From Pseudarthrobacter raffinosi (lineage in GTDB: Bacteria > Actinomycetota > Actinomycetes > Actinomycetales > Micrococcaceae), in the NCBI RefSeq assembly GCF_023913735.1, contig NZ_JAMXBH010000022.1:1-64000 (forward strand): DNA of 64,000 bases, in the 5' to 3' direction. Made by a program: the position numbers and the translations under genes. Every line of letters starts with the position of its first letter. Positions within the stretch are counted from its first letter, which is position 1. This document shows positions 7,543 through 15,591 of this stretch, piece by piece. The notes beneath the pieces were generated by a model. That model did no database searches, was not told the origin of the DNA, and saw only the letters and a list, made by a program, of their open reading frames with translations.

Positions 7543-10110
7543 TCAGGCGTCGAGCTTCGTGAGCGGCGCGTAGCGGAGCAGGAGACGCTTCTCACCGACG
7601 CTGAACTTCACCTTGGCCACCGTCTTGTCCCCCGCGCCTTCCAGCGCCAGCACCGTGCCGTTGCCGAAGCTGGTGTGGTTGACCTTGTCGCCCACACTGA
7701 CGGCCACAATCTCCTTCTGCGGCTGGACCCGGTTCTTGGCGATCGCCGCGGGAACGTCTGCGTTGAAGCCCGCCGAGGAATCGGCGGCCGCACCGCGGGA
7801 CGTGCCGGCGCCCCAGAAGGATCCGCCGTAACGGCTGGAGCCGATCGCCGCGCTGCTGCTCCCCCACCCGCCGGACTGCCGGCTGGTGCCTTCGCGTTTC
7901 CACTCCAGCAGCTCCGCCGGAATTTCCTCGAGGAACTGGCTGGCCGGGTTGTACTGGCTTTGGCCCCACATGCTGCGGACTTCGGACCGGGTGACGTAGA
8001 GGCGCTTGCGCGCGCGGGTCAGGCCCACGTAGGCCAGCCGGCGTTCCTCGGCGAGTTCCTTGGGGTCCGTGGCCGACCGCTGGTGCGGGAACAGCCCGTG
8101 TTCCATGCCGGTCAGGAACACCACCGGGAATTCGAGCCCCTTGGCGGTGTGGAGGGTCATCAGCGTGACCACGCCCAGGCGTTTGGCTTCGGCCACGGCG
8201 GCGTCGATGTCCGCGCCGGGGGCGTCCGGGATCTGGTCCGCGTCTGCCACCAGCGACACCTGTTCCAGGAACGCACCCAGGGACCCTTCCGGGTTCTCCT
8301 GTTCGTATTCACGCACGACGGCGACGAGTTCCGCCAGGTTCTCCACGCGGGACTCGTCCTGTGGATCAGTGCTGGAACGCAGCCCGGCGAGGTAGCCGGT
8401 CTGTTCCAGGACGGCCTCCAGCGCGGCGGCGGCGCCTGAACCGGAGGCAACCTCTGCGAGGTCGTCCAGCAGTTTCACAAACCCGAGGACGGCGTTGACG
8501 GAACGGGTGGCCATGCCGGGAGCTTCTTCAGCCCGCCGGGCGGCGGCCATGAACGACATCCGTTCGCGCTCGGCCAGTGCGGCCACGGCACCTTCGGCGC
8601 GGTCACCAATGCCGCGCTTGGGTTCGTTGAGCACCCGGCGCAGGTTGACGTCGTCGTCCGGGTTCACCAGAACGCGGAGGTACGCGAGGGCGTCCTTGAT
8701 TTCCTTGCGGTCGTAGAAGCGGGTGCCACCCACCACCTTGTACGGCAGGCCCACCCGGACCAGCACATCCTCAATGGAACGGGACTGCGCGTTGGTGCGG
8801 TAGAAAATGGCAACATCACCGGGGCGGAGGTTGTCCTCGTCCTGGAGCCGGTCAATCTCCTTGGCAATGAACTGGGCCTCGGCGTGCTCGTTCTCGCCCA
8901 CATAGCCGATGATCTTGTGGCCCTCGCCCTCGGCGGTCCACAGCCGCTTGTCGGGGCGGTTGGGGTTGCGTGAGATCACGGAGTTGGCCGCGCTGAGGAT
9001 GTTCTGCGTGGAGCGGTAGTTCTGCTCCAGTTTGATGGTGCGGGCGTCCGGGTAGTCCTTTTCGAACTCCACGATGTTGCGGATGTCGGCGCCGCGGAAG
9101 GCGTAGATGGATTGGTCGGAGTCGCCCACGACGGTGAGCTCGGACGCACCGGGGCCCTCACCCACTATCTCGCGGACCAGGGCGTACTGGGCGTGGTTGG
9201 TGTCCTGGTATTCGTCCACGAGGACGTGCCGGAACCGCCGTCGGTAGGACGCGGCGAGCGCCGGGAAGGCGCGGAACATGTAGACGGTCTCGGCGATGAG
9301 GTCATCGAAGTCCATGGCGTTGGCCTGGCGCAGCCGCTGGGTGTAGCCCTTGAAGACGTCAGCCACAGCGGACTCGAAGGGATCGTTGTAATTCGCGGAG
9401 GACGCGTAGGCATCGGCGTCGATGAGCTCGTTCTTGAGCGCGGAGATCTTGTGCTGGATGGCCTTGGGCGCGAACTTCTTGGGATCCAGGTCCAGGCTCT
9501 TGGAGACCTGGACGACCAGCCGCAGCGAGTCCGCGGAGTCGTAGATGGAGAAGTTCGACTTCCGGCCGACGTTCGCGGCCTCCTGGCGCAGGATACGCAC
9601 GCAGGATGAGTGGAACGTGGAGATCCACATGATCTTGGCCCGTCCACCCACCAGCGCCGCGATGCGCTCCCGCATCTCGGCGGCGGCCTTGTTGGTGAAC
9701 GTGATGGCCAGGACCTCACCGTGGTGCGCGCGGTGCGTGGCAATGAGGTAGGCGATCCGGTTACTGAGAACGCGGGTCTTTCCCGAGCCGGCGCCGGCCA
9801 CAATTAGCAGGGCGCCGCCGGCGTGCTTGACGGCCTCCTCCTGCTGCGGGTTAAGCCCCTCCAGGAGTTCCTCGGCGTTGGGCCGGTGGTGGGCCGGCTC
9901 GCCGTTGCCGTCATGAGAGGGCTGCTGGTTGGCCCAGCCGCCCGTGCGCTGGGCGCCCTGTTCTGCTGCGTGTTCGGAGCCGCCGCCCGGCCCGCCGCCA
10001 CCGAATTCGGCGGCCGCGGCAAGGCCTTCCGGGCGCGACTTGGTGCGGGCGGAGGCTGGCGCGGCGGCCTTGAACGGTCCGTCAGAGTACGGGTCAAACA
10101 ACATATCCAT
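7543..10110 (-). CDS. pcrA: ATP-dependent DNA helicase PcrA/UvrD type
   Basis: An 855-residue superfamily 1A 3'-5' helicase for repair, replication restart and plasmid replication. An unusual Gly/Ala-rich N-terminal extension of about 85 residues precedes the Q-motif LNPQQEEAVKH. Walker A is GAGSGKT, the DExx box VDEYQDTN, the motif III region VVGDSDQSIYAFRGA, and motif VI YVGLTRARKRLYV. The C-terminus (about 800-855) is the Tudor-like domain, VGDKVNHTSFGNGTV, that contacts RNA polymerase in PcrA. It is monocistronic, with the IMPase-like gene downstream of its promoter on the same strand. Confidence 0.96.
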   Translation of the reverse strand: MDMLFDPYSDGPFKAAAPASARTKSRPEGLAAAAEFGGGGPGGGSEHAAEQGAQRTGGWANQQPSHDGNGEPAHHRPNAEELLEGLNPQQEEAVKHAGGALLIVAGAGSGKTRVLSNRIAYLIATHRAHHGEVLAITFTNKAAAEMRERIAALVGGRAKIMWISTFHSSCVRILRQEAANVGRKSNFSIYDSADSLRLVVQVSKSLDLDPKKFAPKAIQHKISALKNELIDADAYASSANYNDPFESAVADVFKGYTQRLRQANAMDFDDLIAETVYMFRAFPALAASYRRRFRHVLVDEYQDTNHAQYALVREIVGEGPGASELTVVGDSDQSIYAFRGADIRNIVEFEKDYPDARTIKLEQNYRSTQNILSAANSVISRNPNRPDKRLWTAEGEGHKIIGYVGENEHAEAQFIAKEIDRLQDEDNLRPGDVAIFYRTNAQSRSIEDVLVRVGLPYKVVGGTRFYDRKEIKDALAYLRVLVNPDDDVNLRRVLNEPKRGIGDRAEGAVAALAERERMSFMAAARRAEEAPGMATRSVNAVLGFVKLLDDLAEVASGSGAAAALEAVLEQTGYLAGLRSSTDPQDESRVENLAELVAVVREYEQENPEGSLGAFLEQVSLVADADQIPDAPGADIDAAVAEAKRLGVVTLMTLHTAKGLEFPVVFLTGMEHGLFPHQRSATDPKELAEERRLAYVGLTRARKRLYVTRSEVRSMWGQSQYNPASQFLEEIPAELLEWKREGTSRQSGGWGSSSAAIGSSRYGGSFWGAGTSRGAAADSSAGFNADVPAAIAKNRVQPQKEIVAVSVGDKVNHTSFGNGTVLALEGAGDKTVAKVKFSVGEKRLLLRYAPLTKLDA

Positions 10111-10207
10111 GGTGCCTACAAGTCTAGGCGGTGGGGCTGACAGTCAGGTCCAGCCTGTGGATAACACCGTGCTCCCACCCGGGAAGCGCGCAAAAGGCGG
10201 CCCGGAC

Positions 10208-11053
10208 TCAGGCGATGGAGCCCGACTCAAGGGCCGCACGCAACTCCCGCACCGCCGTCGTGCCTCCCGCCATAAACCAGTCCAGGCCGTTGATCCGGAC
10301 CGTGTCCGTGGCGCCGCCGGCGGCGCGGACGATCGCCTTGCCCGGCAACCAGTCCCATTCCGGGCAGCTGTGCTGGAACCAGCATCCCAGCTGGCCATCG
10401 GCCACCCGGCCCAGGTCGCAGGACCCGGAGCCGAACATCCGCAGCGCCGCGGCGGAGGTGGCCGCAGCGTGCCAGGGCATGGCGCAGAGCGGATCCATCA
10501 GCCAGGTGGGGTGGATGTAGGTGGCTGCGCCGAGTTCGGCGAGCGCGGTTGCGTTGCGCGCCCCGCCATCCTGGACAGCGCCCGAGTCACGGTAGGCGGT
10601 CAGTACCTCGCCATTCAGTGTGGCCGCGTGGGCCGTTCCGCCCAGCCAGAGCTTGTCCTCCTCCGGCTGGAAAATCGCGCCGAGCAGCACATCGGACGGG
10701 TCCTTCAGTGCGAGGGCCGAGCACCAGTATGTGGATCCGTGCAGGAAGTTATAGGTGCCATCCACGGGGTCGACCACCCAGGTACGGCCGCTGGTTCCGG
10801 CCACCGAGGCGCCCTCCTCCCCTAAGATGCCATCCTCCGGCCGGCAGCGCCGCAACTGCCCCAGCACGTAGGCTTCCGCAGCGTGGTCCGCGGCGGTCAC
10901 CACGTCGGAGATGGAGGTTTTCTGCTGGGACTGCAGCCCGGCCATGCGCATCAGGAGCGCCAGTTGCCCGGCTTCGCGCACCAGCGCGGATGCCAGCTGA
11001 TAGTCGTCCAGGGCGGGGTCAAGTTCAAGGGCGCTGTGCCGGCCAGTGGTCAT
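10208..11053 (-). CDS. Inositol monophosphatase family phosphatase
   Basis: A 281-residue Mg-dependent phosphatase of the IMPase/histidinol-phosphatase superfamily. The metal-binding set is visible: the Glu pair at 79-80 (LGEEGA), Asp95 and Asp98 in VVDPVDGTYNF, and a distal Asp in EWDWLPGKAIVRAAGG. The substrate could be inositol phosphate, histidinol phosphate (HisN-like) or a related ester. No pathway neighbour settles this. It is divergent from the small membrane protein gene starting at 11086. Confidence 0.9.
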   Translation of the reverse strand: MTTGRHSALELDPALDDYQLASALVREAGQLALLMRMAGLQSQQKTSISDVVTAADHAAEAYVLGQLRRCRPEDGILGEEGASVAGTSGRTWVVDPVDGTYNFLHGSTYWCSALALKDPSDVLLGAIFQPEEDKLWLGGTAHAATLNGEVLTAYRDSGAVQDGGARNATALAELGAATYIHPTWLMDPLCAMPWHAAATSAAALRMFGSGSCDLGRVADGQLGCWFQHSCPEWDWLPGKAIVRAAGGATDTVRINGLDWFMAGGTTAVRELRAALESGSIA

Positions 11054-11085
11054 GGACCCAGTTTAGGTGGCGGGATAATGGTGCC

Positions 11086-11712
11086 ATGGCCAAAACCCCA
11101 GCGCAGCGGATCAAGAAGCACGGCTCCAAGGCGGCTGTTCCGCAGCACAGCCTCCCGCCGGTCATCAACCCCTCCACCAGCCGTTCGCCGCAGAAGGCCC
11201 AGAGCAACACCAACCTGATCCTCATCGCGGGCGTCGTGGTCAGCCTGTTCCTGTTCTGGTACGTCCACCTGCTCACGCTCCAGCAGCTCACCCAGCTCTC
11301 CGGCGGCCTGGCCATGCCCGACTCGCTCGTGGGAGGTTTTGACGCCGGCTACGTCGGCCAACTGAACGCCGTCATGGACAACGACGCCCGCGGCCAGCTC
11401 AACTACGTCCACAAGACAGCCGGCACGCTCTTCCCGTTGATCTTCGGCTTCACCTGGCTGCTCCTGATCGGGACCAACGTCGCCAGGAAGTCCCTCCGCT
11501 GGGCACTCTGGGCCCTCCCGCTGCTGTTTGTGGTGGTCCGGCTTTGGGGCAATGTCGCCATCGACGCCGCACTGGGATCGGAAACGGCCGACGCCGGCCA
11601 GGTCGCCTTGGCGTCCGCACTCACCATTGCCGGGTGGGTGCTGTTCGTCGTCAGCCTGCTGGCCGGGGCAGCGGCTGTGTTCCTGCGCAAGAAGCCTGCG
11701 AAAGCCGGCTAG
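11086..11712 (+). CDS. Hypothetical four-helix membrane protein
   Basis: A 208-residue protein with a basic, Pro-rich cytoplasmic N-terminus (about 1-40). Hydrophobic segments follow near 42-60, 108-125, 133-150 and 175-197, and it ends in a Lys-rich tail. No enzymatic motif is recognised. Its stop TAG overlaps the stop of the convergent DUF998-like gene inside one CTAG (11709-11712). Described as a conserved-type actinobacterial membrane protein without function. Confidence 0.75.
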   Translation: MAKTPAQRIKKHGSKAAVPQHSLPPVINPSTSRSPQKAQSNTNLILIAGVVVSLFLFWYVHLLTLQQLTQLSGGLAMPDSLVGGFDAGYVGQLNAVMDNDARGQLNYVHKTAGTLFPLIFGFTWLLLIGTNVARKSLRWALWALPLLFVVVRLWGNVAIDAALGSETADAGQVALASALTIAGWVLFVVSLLAGAAAVFLRKKPAKAG

Positions 11713-12476
11713 GCCCGCGCCGACCCAGTAACCCGGGCGCGCTCCTCCTTGCGGTGCCGGTGCACACGTTGGGCGATTACCAGGCCGGCTGCTGCCACGC
11801 CCACGGTGACCGGATAACCCATCAGCCGCTCCAGGGTGCCGGGCTCCGGAACATCCAGGCCTGTCAGTCCGCCTGTGACCAGCGCGGCGAGGGACACCAG
11901 CCCGCACACCAGCACGAACCACCCCAGCGGAGTCTGCCGCAGCCATAACACCCCCAGCAGCAGCAACGCCAGCGCGCCGGCCAGGAAGTACATCAACGCC
12001 CCGACAAAGTGCCAGCCGGAGCCGACGTCCTCCGGCACCAGGCCCACGATCATGGTCCCCGCACCGGCAGCACCGGTCAGGACCCGCACGGCAACCGCCG
12101 CCTGCCAGGGTTTCCGGCGCCCCGGCTGGACCCGTGCGCCGGCCCTTGCCGCCACACAGAGCAGCCCGGAACCCAGCAGCAGCGCACCGAGCAGCATGCC
12201 CAGCCCCTGGACCACAAAGGAGGCGTTCATCAGCCAATGCAGCGGCGAACACACATCGCGTCCGTCGTAGATCCCGCAGTGAAGCGCGCCGAGGTCGCTG
12301 ATGTATCCGGTCCGGCGGTCGTAGGGCTGCGGCCCGCCCCAGGCACCGATCACGGCCGCTTCCGCCACAAAATACTGCAGGACACTCAGGACGGACCAGG
12401 CGCCGATGTACTGGCGGGTGGAGGCGGTGTCCGGGAGGAATGCCACGGCGGGGGCGGACGTCGGGGCTGATCTCAT
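11709..12476 (-). CDS. DUF998-type integral membrane protein
   Basis: A 255-residue protein with about six membrane segments. Features typical of DUF998 proteins are YVAEAAVIGAWG-like first-helix residues, YISDLGALHCG in the extracellular loop, and LMNASFVVQGLGMLLGALLL. ATG at 12476 (MRSAPTSAP) is chosen over an upstream start because that extension runs toward the tRNA promoter. The function of DUF998 is not established. It ends within the shared CTAG with the facing gene. Confidence 0.8.
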   Translation of the reverse strand: MRSAPTSAPAVAFLPDTASTRQYIGAWSVLSVLQYFVAEAAVIGAWGGPQPYDRRTGYISDLGALHCGIYDGRDVCSPLHWLMNASFVVQGLGMLLGALLLGSGLLCVAARAGARVQPGRRKPWQAAVAVRVLTGAAGAGTMIVGLVPEDVGSGWHFVGALMYFLAGALALLLLGVLWLRQTPLGWFVLVCGLVSLAALVTGGLTGLDVPEPGTLERLMGYPVTVGVAAAGLVIAQRVHRHRKEERARVTGSARA

Positions 12477-12559
12477 GCCAAGAGCGTAGTACGGCCCACC
12501 ACCTTGTATGCTTGTATCCGTGTCCGGACGGACCGGCCCTGCCGGACCAGCGGACACGC

Positions 12560-12632
12560 GCCCTCGTAGCTCAGTGGATAGAGCACGGCTCTCCTAAAGC
12601 CGGTGTCGTTGGTTCGATTCCAATCGAGGGCA
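12560..12632 (+). tRNA. tRNA-Arg (anticodon CCT)
   Basis: A complete 73-nt cloverleaf. The acceptor arms are gccctcg (12560-12566) and cgagggc (12625-12631), followed by discriminator A. The D-arm is gctcagtggatagagc. The anticodon stem cggct/agccg encloses the loop ctcctaa, giving anticodon CCT, which reads AGG. The T-arm is ggttcgattcc. CCA is not encoded. A protein-coding frame opens 2 bp after its 3' end. Confidence 0.97.
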
Positions 12633-12633
12633 C

Positions 12634-13110
12634 TTGAATCTTCCTTCCCCGGAGTTCGACCTCCGCGCCTACCTGCTCGGCCCCTCGCAGGCCGGGAACT
12701 TGCCCGTTCAGGGAAACTGGGCCGTCGAACGGCAGCTGCTGGACCGGTCCACCGGCACCCACGGAACCTTTTCCGGCGTCGTACATTTTTCCCCCGCGGA
12801 CGACGGCGGCCTGGCCTTCCGTGAAGAAGGCACCATGCGCTGGCCCACCTTTACCGGCCCTGCCTCGCGTGAATACGTCCTGAAACCCGCCGACCGGCCG
12901 GACGCCCTGGACGTGTTTTTTGCCGACGGGCGGCCCTTCCACCGGATGAGCTTCAGCCCGGAGGCCAATCTGGACCAACACTGGTGCGATCCCGATACGT
13001 ACCGCGTGGCCTACACCTACGAAGGCCCTGACACGTTCAGTTACACGTGGGATGTGACCGGCCCGCGCAAGGACCTGCTGCTGACGTCCGCCCTGAAGCG
13101 GCAGGTCTGA
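12634..13110 (+). CDS. DUF6314 family protein
   Basis: A roughly 158-residue protein matching the compact lipocalin-like DUF6314 pattern: GNWAVERQLLDRSTGTHG, a GTFSGVVHFSP strand, FREEGTMRWP, FFADGRPFHRM, HWCDPDTYRVAY and GPRKDLLLTS. The only start upstream of the conserved region is TTG at 12634, just two bases past tRNA-Arg, with no ribosome-binding site outside the tRNA. It may therefore be translated as a (near-)leaderless message after tRNA processing, or use internal initiation. The biochemical function is unknown. Confidence 0.8.
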   Translation: MNLPSPEFDLRAYLLGPSQAGNLPVQGNWAVERQLLDRSTGTHGTFSGVVHFSPADDGGLAFREEGTMRWPTFTGPASREYVLKPADRPDALDVFFADGRPFHRMSFSPEANLDQHWCDPDTYRVAYTYEGPDTFSYTWDVTGPRKDLLLTSALKRQV

Positions 13111-13153
13111 GGCGGCAGGTCTGAAGCGGCTGGTCTGAAGCGTCAAGACTGAA
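13098..13153. repeat. Four tandem 14-bp units spanning the DUF6314 stop
   Basis: Units at 13098-13111, 13112-13125, 13126-13139 and 13140-13153 all follow gcggcaggtctgaa with 0-4 mismatches, the last being most diverged. The first unit contains the authentic TGA stop (13108-13110), and every unit carries another TGA. The array fills the gap before the Nudix gene. Confidence 0.85.
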
Positions 13154-13170
13154 CAGGCTAGGCTCGGAAC

Positions 13171-13608
13171 GTGAAAGCCCGCATTGTTGTCTCCGCCGTC
13201 TGTGTCTTCGACGACGCCGGCCGGCTCCTGACCGTCCGCAAACGCGGCACCAGCATGTTTATGCACCCCGGCGGCAAGCCCGAAGCCGGCGAAACCGCCG
13301 TTCACGCCGCTGCGCGGGAACTTCAGGAGGAAGTAGGGATCGTAGTAGATCCGCGCGAGCTGGAGCTGATGGGCGTCTGGATCGCCGACGCCGCCAACGA
13401 GGCCGCCACGGACATCGAAGCCACAGTGTTTACCGCACCCGGAACCTGGACCGCGCACCCCTCGGCTGAGATCGCCGAGATCCGCTGGCTGGACCTGGCG
13501 GCGCTGGACCGGGGCGCGCCGCCGCCTGCGGACCTGGCCCCGCTCCTGACGGACCACATCCTGCCCGAACTGGCCACCCTGCCCACCCTGCGCCCCGGCC
13601 CCAAGTAG
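13171..13608 (+). CDS. Nudix hydrolase
   Basis: A 145-residue pyrophosphohydrolase with a complete Nudix box, GGKPEAGETAVHAAARELQE followed by EVGI (GX5EX7REUXEEXGU), at about residues 31-54. The start is GTG at 13171. The family hydrolyses nucleoside diphosphates linked to another moiety; the specificity (housecleaning NTPase, ADP-ribose or other) is not evident. Its stop codon is the first element of a long palindrome. Confidence 0.94.
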   Translation: MKARIVVSAVCVFDDAGRLLTVRKRGTSMFMHPGGKPEAGETAVHAAARELQEEVGIVVDPRELELMGVWIADAANEAATDIEATVFTAPGTWTAHPSAEIAEIRWLDLAALDRGAPPPADLAPLLTDHILPELATLPTLRPGPK

Positions 13609-13657
13609 GTAGCGCTAAGTGTCGTTTTGAGGGCTCAAAACGACACTTAGCGCTACC
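13608..13657. terminator. Perfect 24-bp palindrome at the Nudix stop codon
   Basis: The arms 13608-13631 and 13634-13657 are exact reverse complements over 24 bp with only two bases between them (arm core AGCGCTAAGTGTCGTTTTGA). The first base is the last base of the Nudix TAG. It lies between convergent genes (Nudix and the ABC exporter), so bidirectional termination is plausible. The arm length and perfection are unusual. Confidence 0.75.
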
Positions 13658-13677
13658 CAGTTGGGGAAGGCTGAGCC

Positions 13678-15591
13678 CTAGTACTCCGGAACGGCTTCCG
13701 CTGCCACGGCCGTGGCTTCGGCGAACTGCGTCTGGTAGAGCTCGGCGTACCGGCCCTCGGCCGCGAGCAGATCGGTATGGTTGCCGCGTTCCACGATCCG
13801 CCCGTCCTCGACCACCAGGATGACGTCGGCGGCACGGATGGTGGACAGCCGGTGGGCAATCACGACGGCGGTGCGCCCCTCGAGCGCGGCGCCCAGGGCC
13901 GCCTGCACGGCGGCTTCGTTGGTGGAGTCGAGTGCGGCGGTGGCCTCGTCGAGGATGACCACCCGGGGCTGGGAAATCAGCAGCCGTGCGATGGTGAGCC
14001 GCTGGCGTTCACCGCCGGAGAGCCGGTAACCGCGCTCCCCCACCACCGTGTCCAGGCCGTCGGGCAGGGACCGGATCATGGTCTCAAGGCGGGCCTGCCG
14101 GATGGCGTCCCACATGTCCTCTTCAGTGGCGTCCGGCCGTGCGAGCCTGAGGTTGGAGGCAATGGATTCGTGGAAGAGGTGTCCGTCCTGGGTGACCATC
14201 CCCAACGTGTCCCGCAGGGAATCGAAGGTGGCGTCCCGGACGTCCAGCCCCGAGCCGGGCAGAGTGCCGCCGAGCCGCACGGCGCCGGAATCGACGTCGT
14301 ACAGCCGGGAAAGCAGCTGCGCGATAGTGGACTTTCCGGCACCGGAGGAACCCACCAGCGCGACGGTCTGCCCGGGTTCCACCCGGAAACTGATGCCATG
14401 CAGCACCTCTTCGCCGCCGCGGGTGTCCAGCGTGGACACTTCCTCGAGCGAGGCCAGCGAGACCTTGTCCGCCGAGGGGTAGGCGAAGCGAACGTCGTCA
14501 AACTCCACCGAAACGTTTCCCGGCGGGATGGCCACGGCGTCGGGCTTCTGCTGGATCAGGGGCTTGAGGTCCAGGATCTCGAAAACCCGCTCGAAGCTGA
14601 CCAGCGCGCTCATGATTTCCACGCGGGCGTTGGACAGGGCGGTGAGCGGGGCGTAGAGACGGGTGAGCAGCAGTGCCAGCACCACAACGTCGCCCGCGGC
14701 GAGCTGACCGCCGATGGCCAGCCATCCGCCCAGGCCGTAGACCAGGGCCAGGGCGAGCGCGGACACCAGCGTCAGCGCGGTGACGAAGGTGAACTGCAGC
14801 ATGGCCGTGCGGACGCCGATGTCCCGGACCCGGCCGGCGCGGACCGCGAACTCGCGGGATTCCTCGTCCGGGCGGCCGAAGAGCTTCACCAGCGTGGCGC
14901 CCGGGGCGGAGAAGCGCTCGGTCATCTGGGTGCCCATGGCCGCGTTGTGGTTTGCCGCCTCACGCCGCAGGTCCGCGAGCTTGGAGCCCATCCGGCGGGC
15001 AGGGATCAGGAAGATCGGCAGCAGGATCATGGCGAGCACGGTGACCTGCCAGGAAGTCCCGAGCATTACGATCAGCGTCAGGATCAGGGCCACCACGTTG
15101 CTGACCACGCCGGACAGCGTGCCGGCGAAGGCGGACTGCGCTCCGATGACGTCGTTGTTCAGGCGGCTGACCAGTGCGCCGGTGCGGGTCCGGGTGAAGA
15201 ATGCGATGGGCATCTTCTGCACATGGTCAAAGACCCTGGTGCGCAGGTCCACGATCACGCCTTCGCCGATGTTGGACGAAAGCCAGCGGCTCACGAGCCC
15301 CAGGCCGGCTTCGGCAACGGCCACCACGGCGATCAGCAGCGCCAGCCGGATCACTTCGTCTGTACCCGCCTTGGCCACGATGGCATCAACCACCTGGCCG
15401 GCCAGCACCGGCGTGGCCACGGCCAGGAACGCCATCACAATGGACAGCGCCACAAACGCGATCAGCTTTGTCCGGTGCGGGCGGGCGAAGCCCAGGACCC
15501 GTTTCAGGGTGGCCTTGGAGAAAGGCCGGGAGCCGTTCTTGGCCCGGGAGATGTTGTACAGGGAGTGCCAGGCGACGCCGTCCATGCTCAT
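13678..15591 (-). CDS. ABC exporter, fused membrane and ATPase domains
   Basis: A 637-residue half-transporter. The six-helix ABC exporter membrane domain spans about 40-330. The ATPase carries Walker A GSSGAGKST, signature LSGGERQR, Walker B VVILDEATAALD and the switch region IAHRLST. It resembles MsbA/LmrA-type multidrug or lipid exporters and should act as a homodimer. The start ATG at 15591 overlaps the TGA of the upstream ABC-F gene (ATGA), indicating translational coupling. An antibiotic-protection ABC-F joined to an exporter suggests one resistance unit; this is inference. Confidence 0.95.
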   Translation of the reverse strand: MSMDGVAWHSLYNISRAKNGSRPFSKATLKRVLGFARPHRTKLIAFVALSIVMAFLAVATPVLAGQVVDAIVAKAGTDEVIRLALLIAVVAVAEAGLGLVSRWLSSNIGEGVIVDLRTRVFDHVQKMPIAFFTRTRTGALVSRLNNDVIGAQSAFAGTLSGVVSNVVALILTLIVMLGTSWQVTVLAMILLPIFLIPARRMGSKLADLRREAANHNAAMGTQMTERFSAPGATLVKLFGRPDEESREFAVRAGRVRDIGVRTAMLQFTFVTALTLVSALALALVYGLGGWLAIGGQLAAGDVVVLALLLTRLYAPLTALSNARVEIMSALVSFERVFEILDLKPLIQQKPDAVAIPPGNVSVEFDDVRFAYPSADKVSLASLEEVSTLDTRGGEEVLHGISFRVEPGQTVALVGSSGAGKSTIAQLLSRLYDVDSGAVRLGGTLPGSGLDVRDATFDSLRDTLGMVTQDGHLFHESIASNLRLARPDATEEDMWDAIRQARLETMIRSLPDGLDTVVGERGYRLSGGERQRLTIARLLISQPRVVILDEATAALDSTNEAAVQAALGAALEGRTAVVIAHRLSTIRAADVILVVEDGRIVERGNHTDLLAAEGRYAELYQTQFAEATAVAAEAVPEY

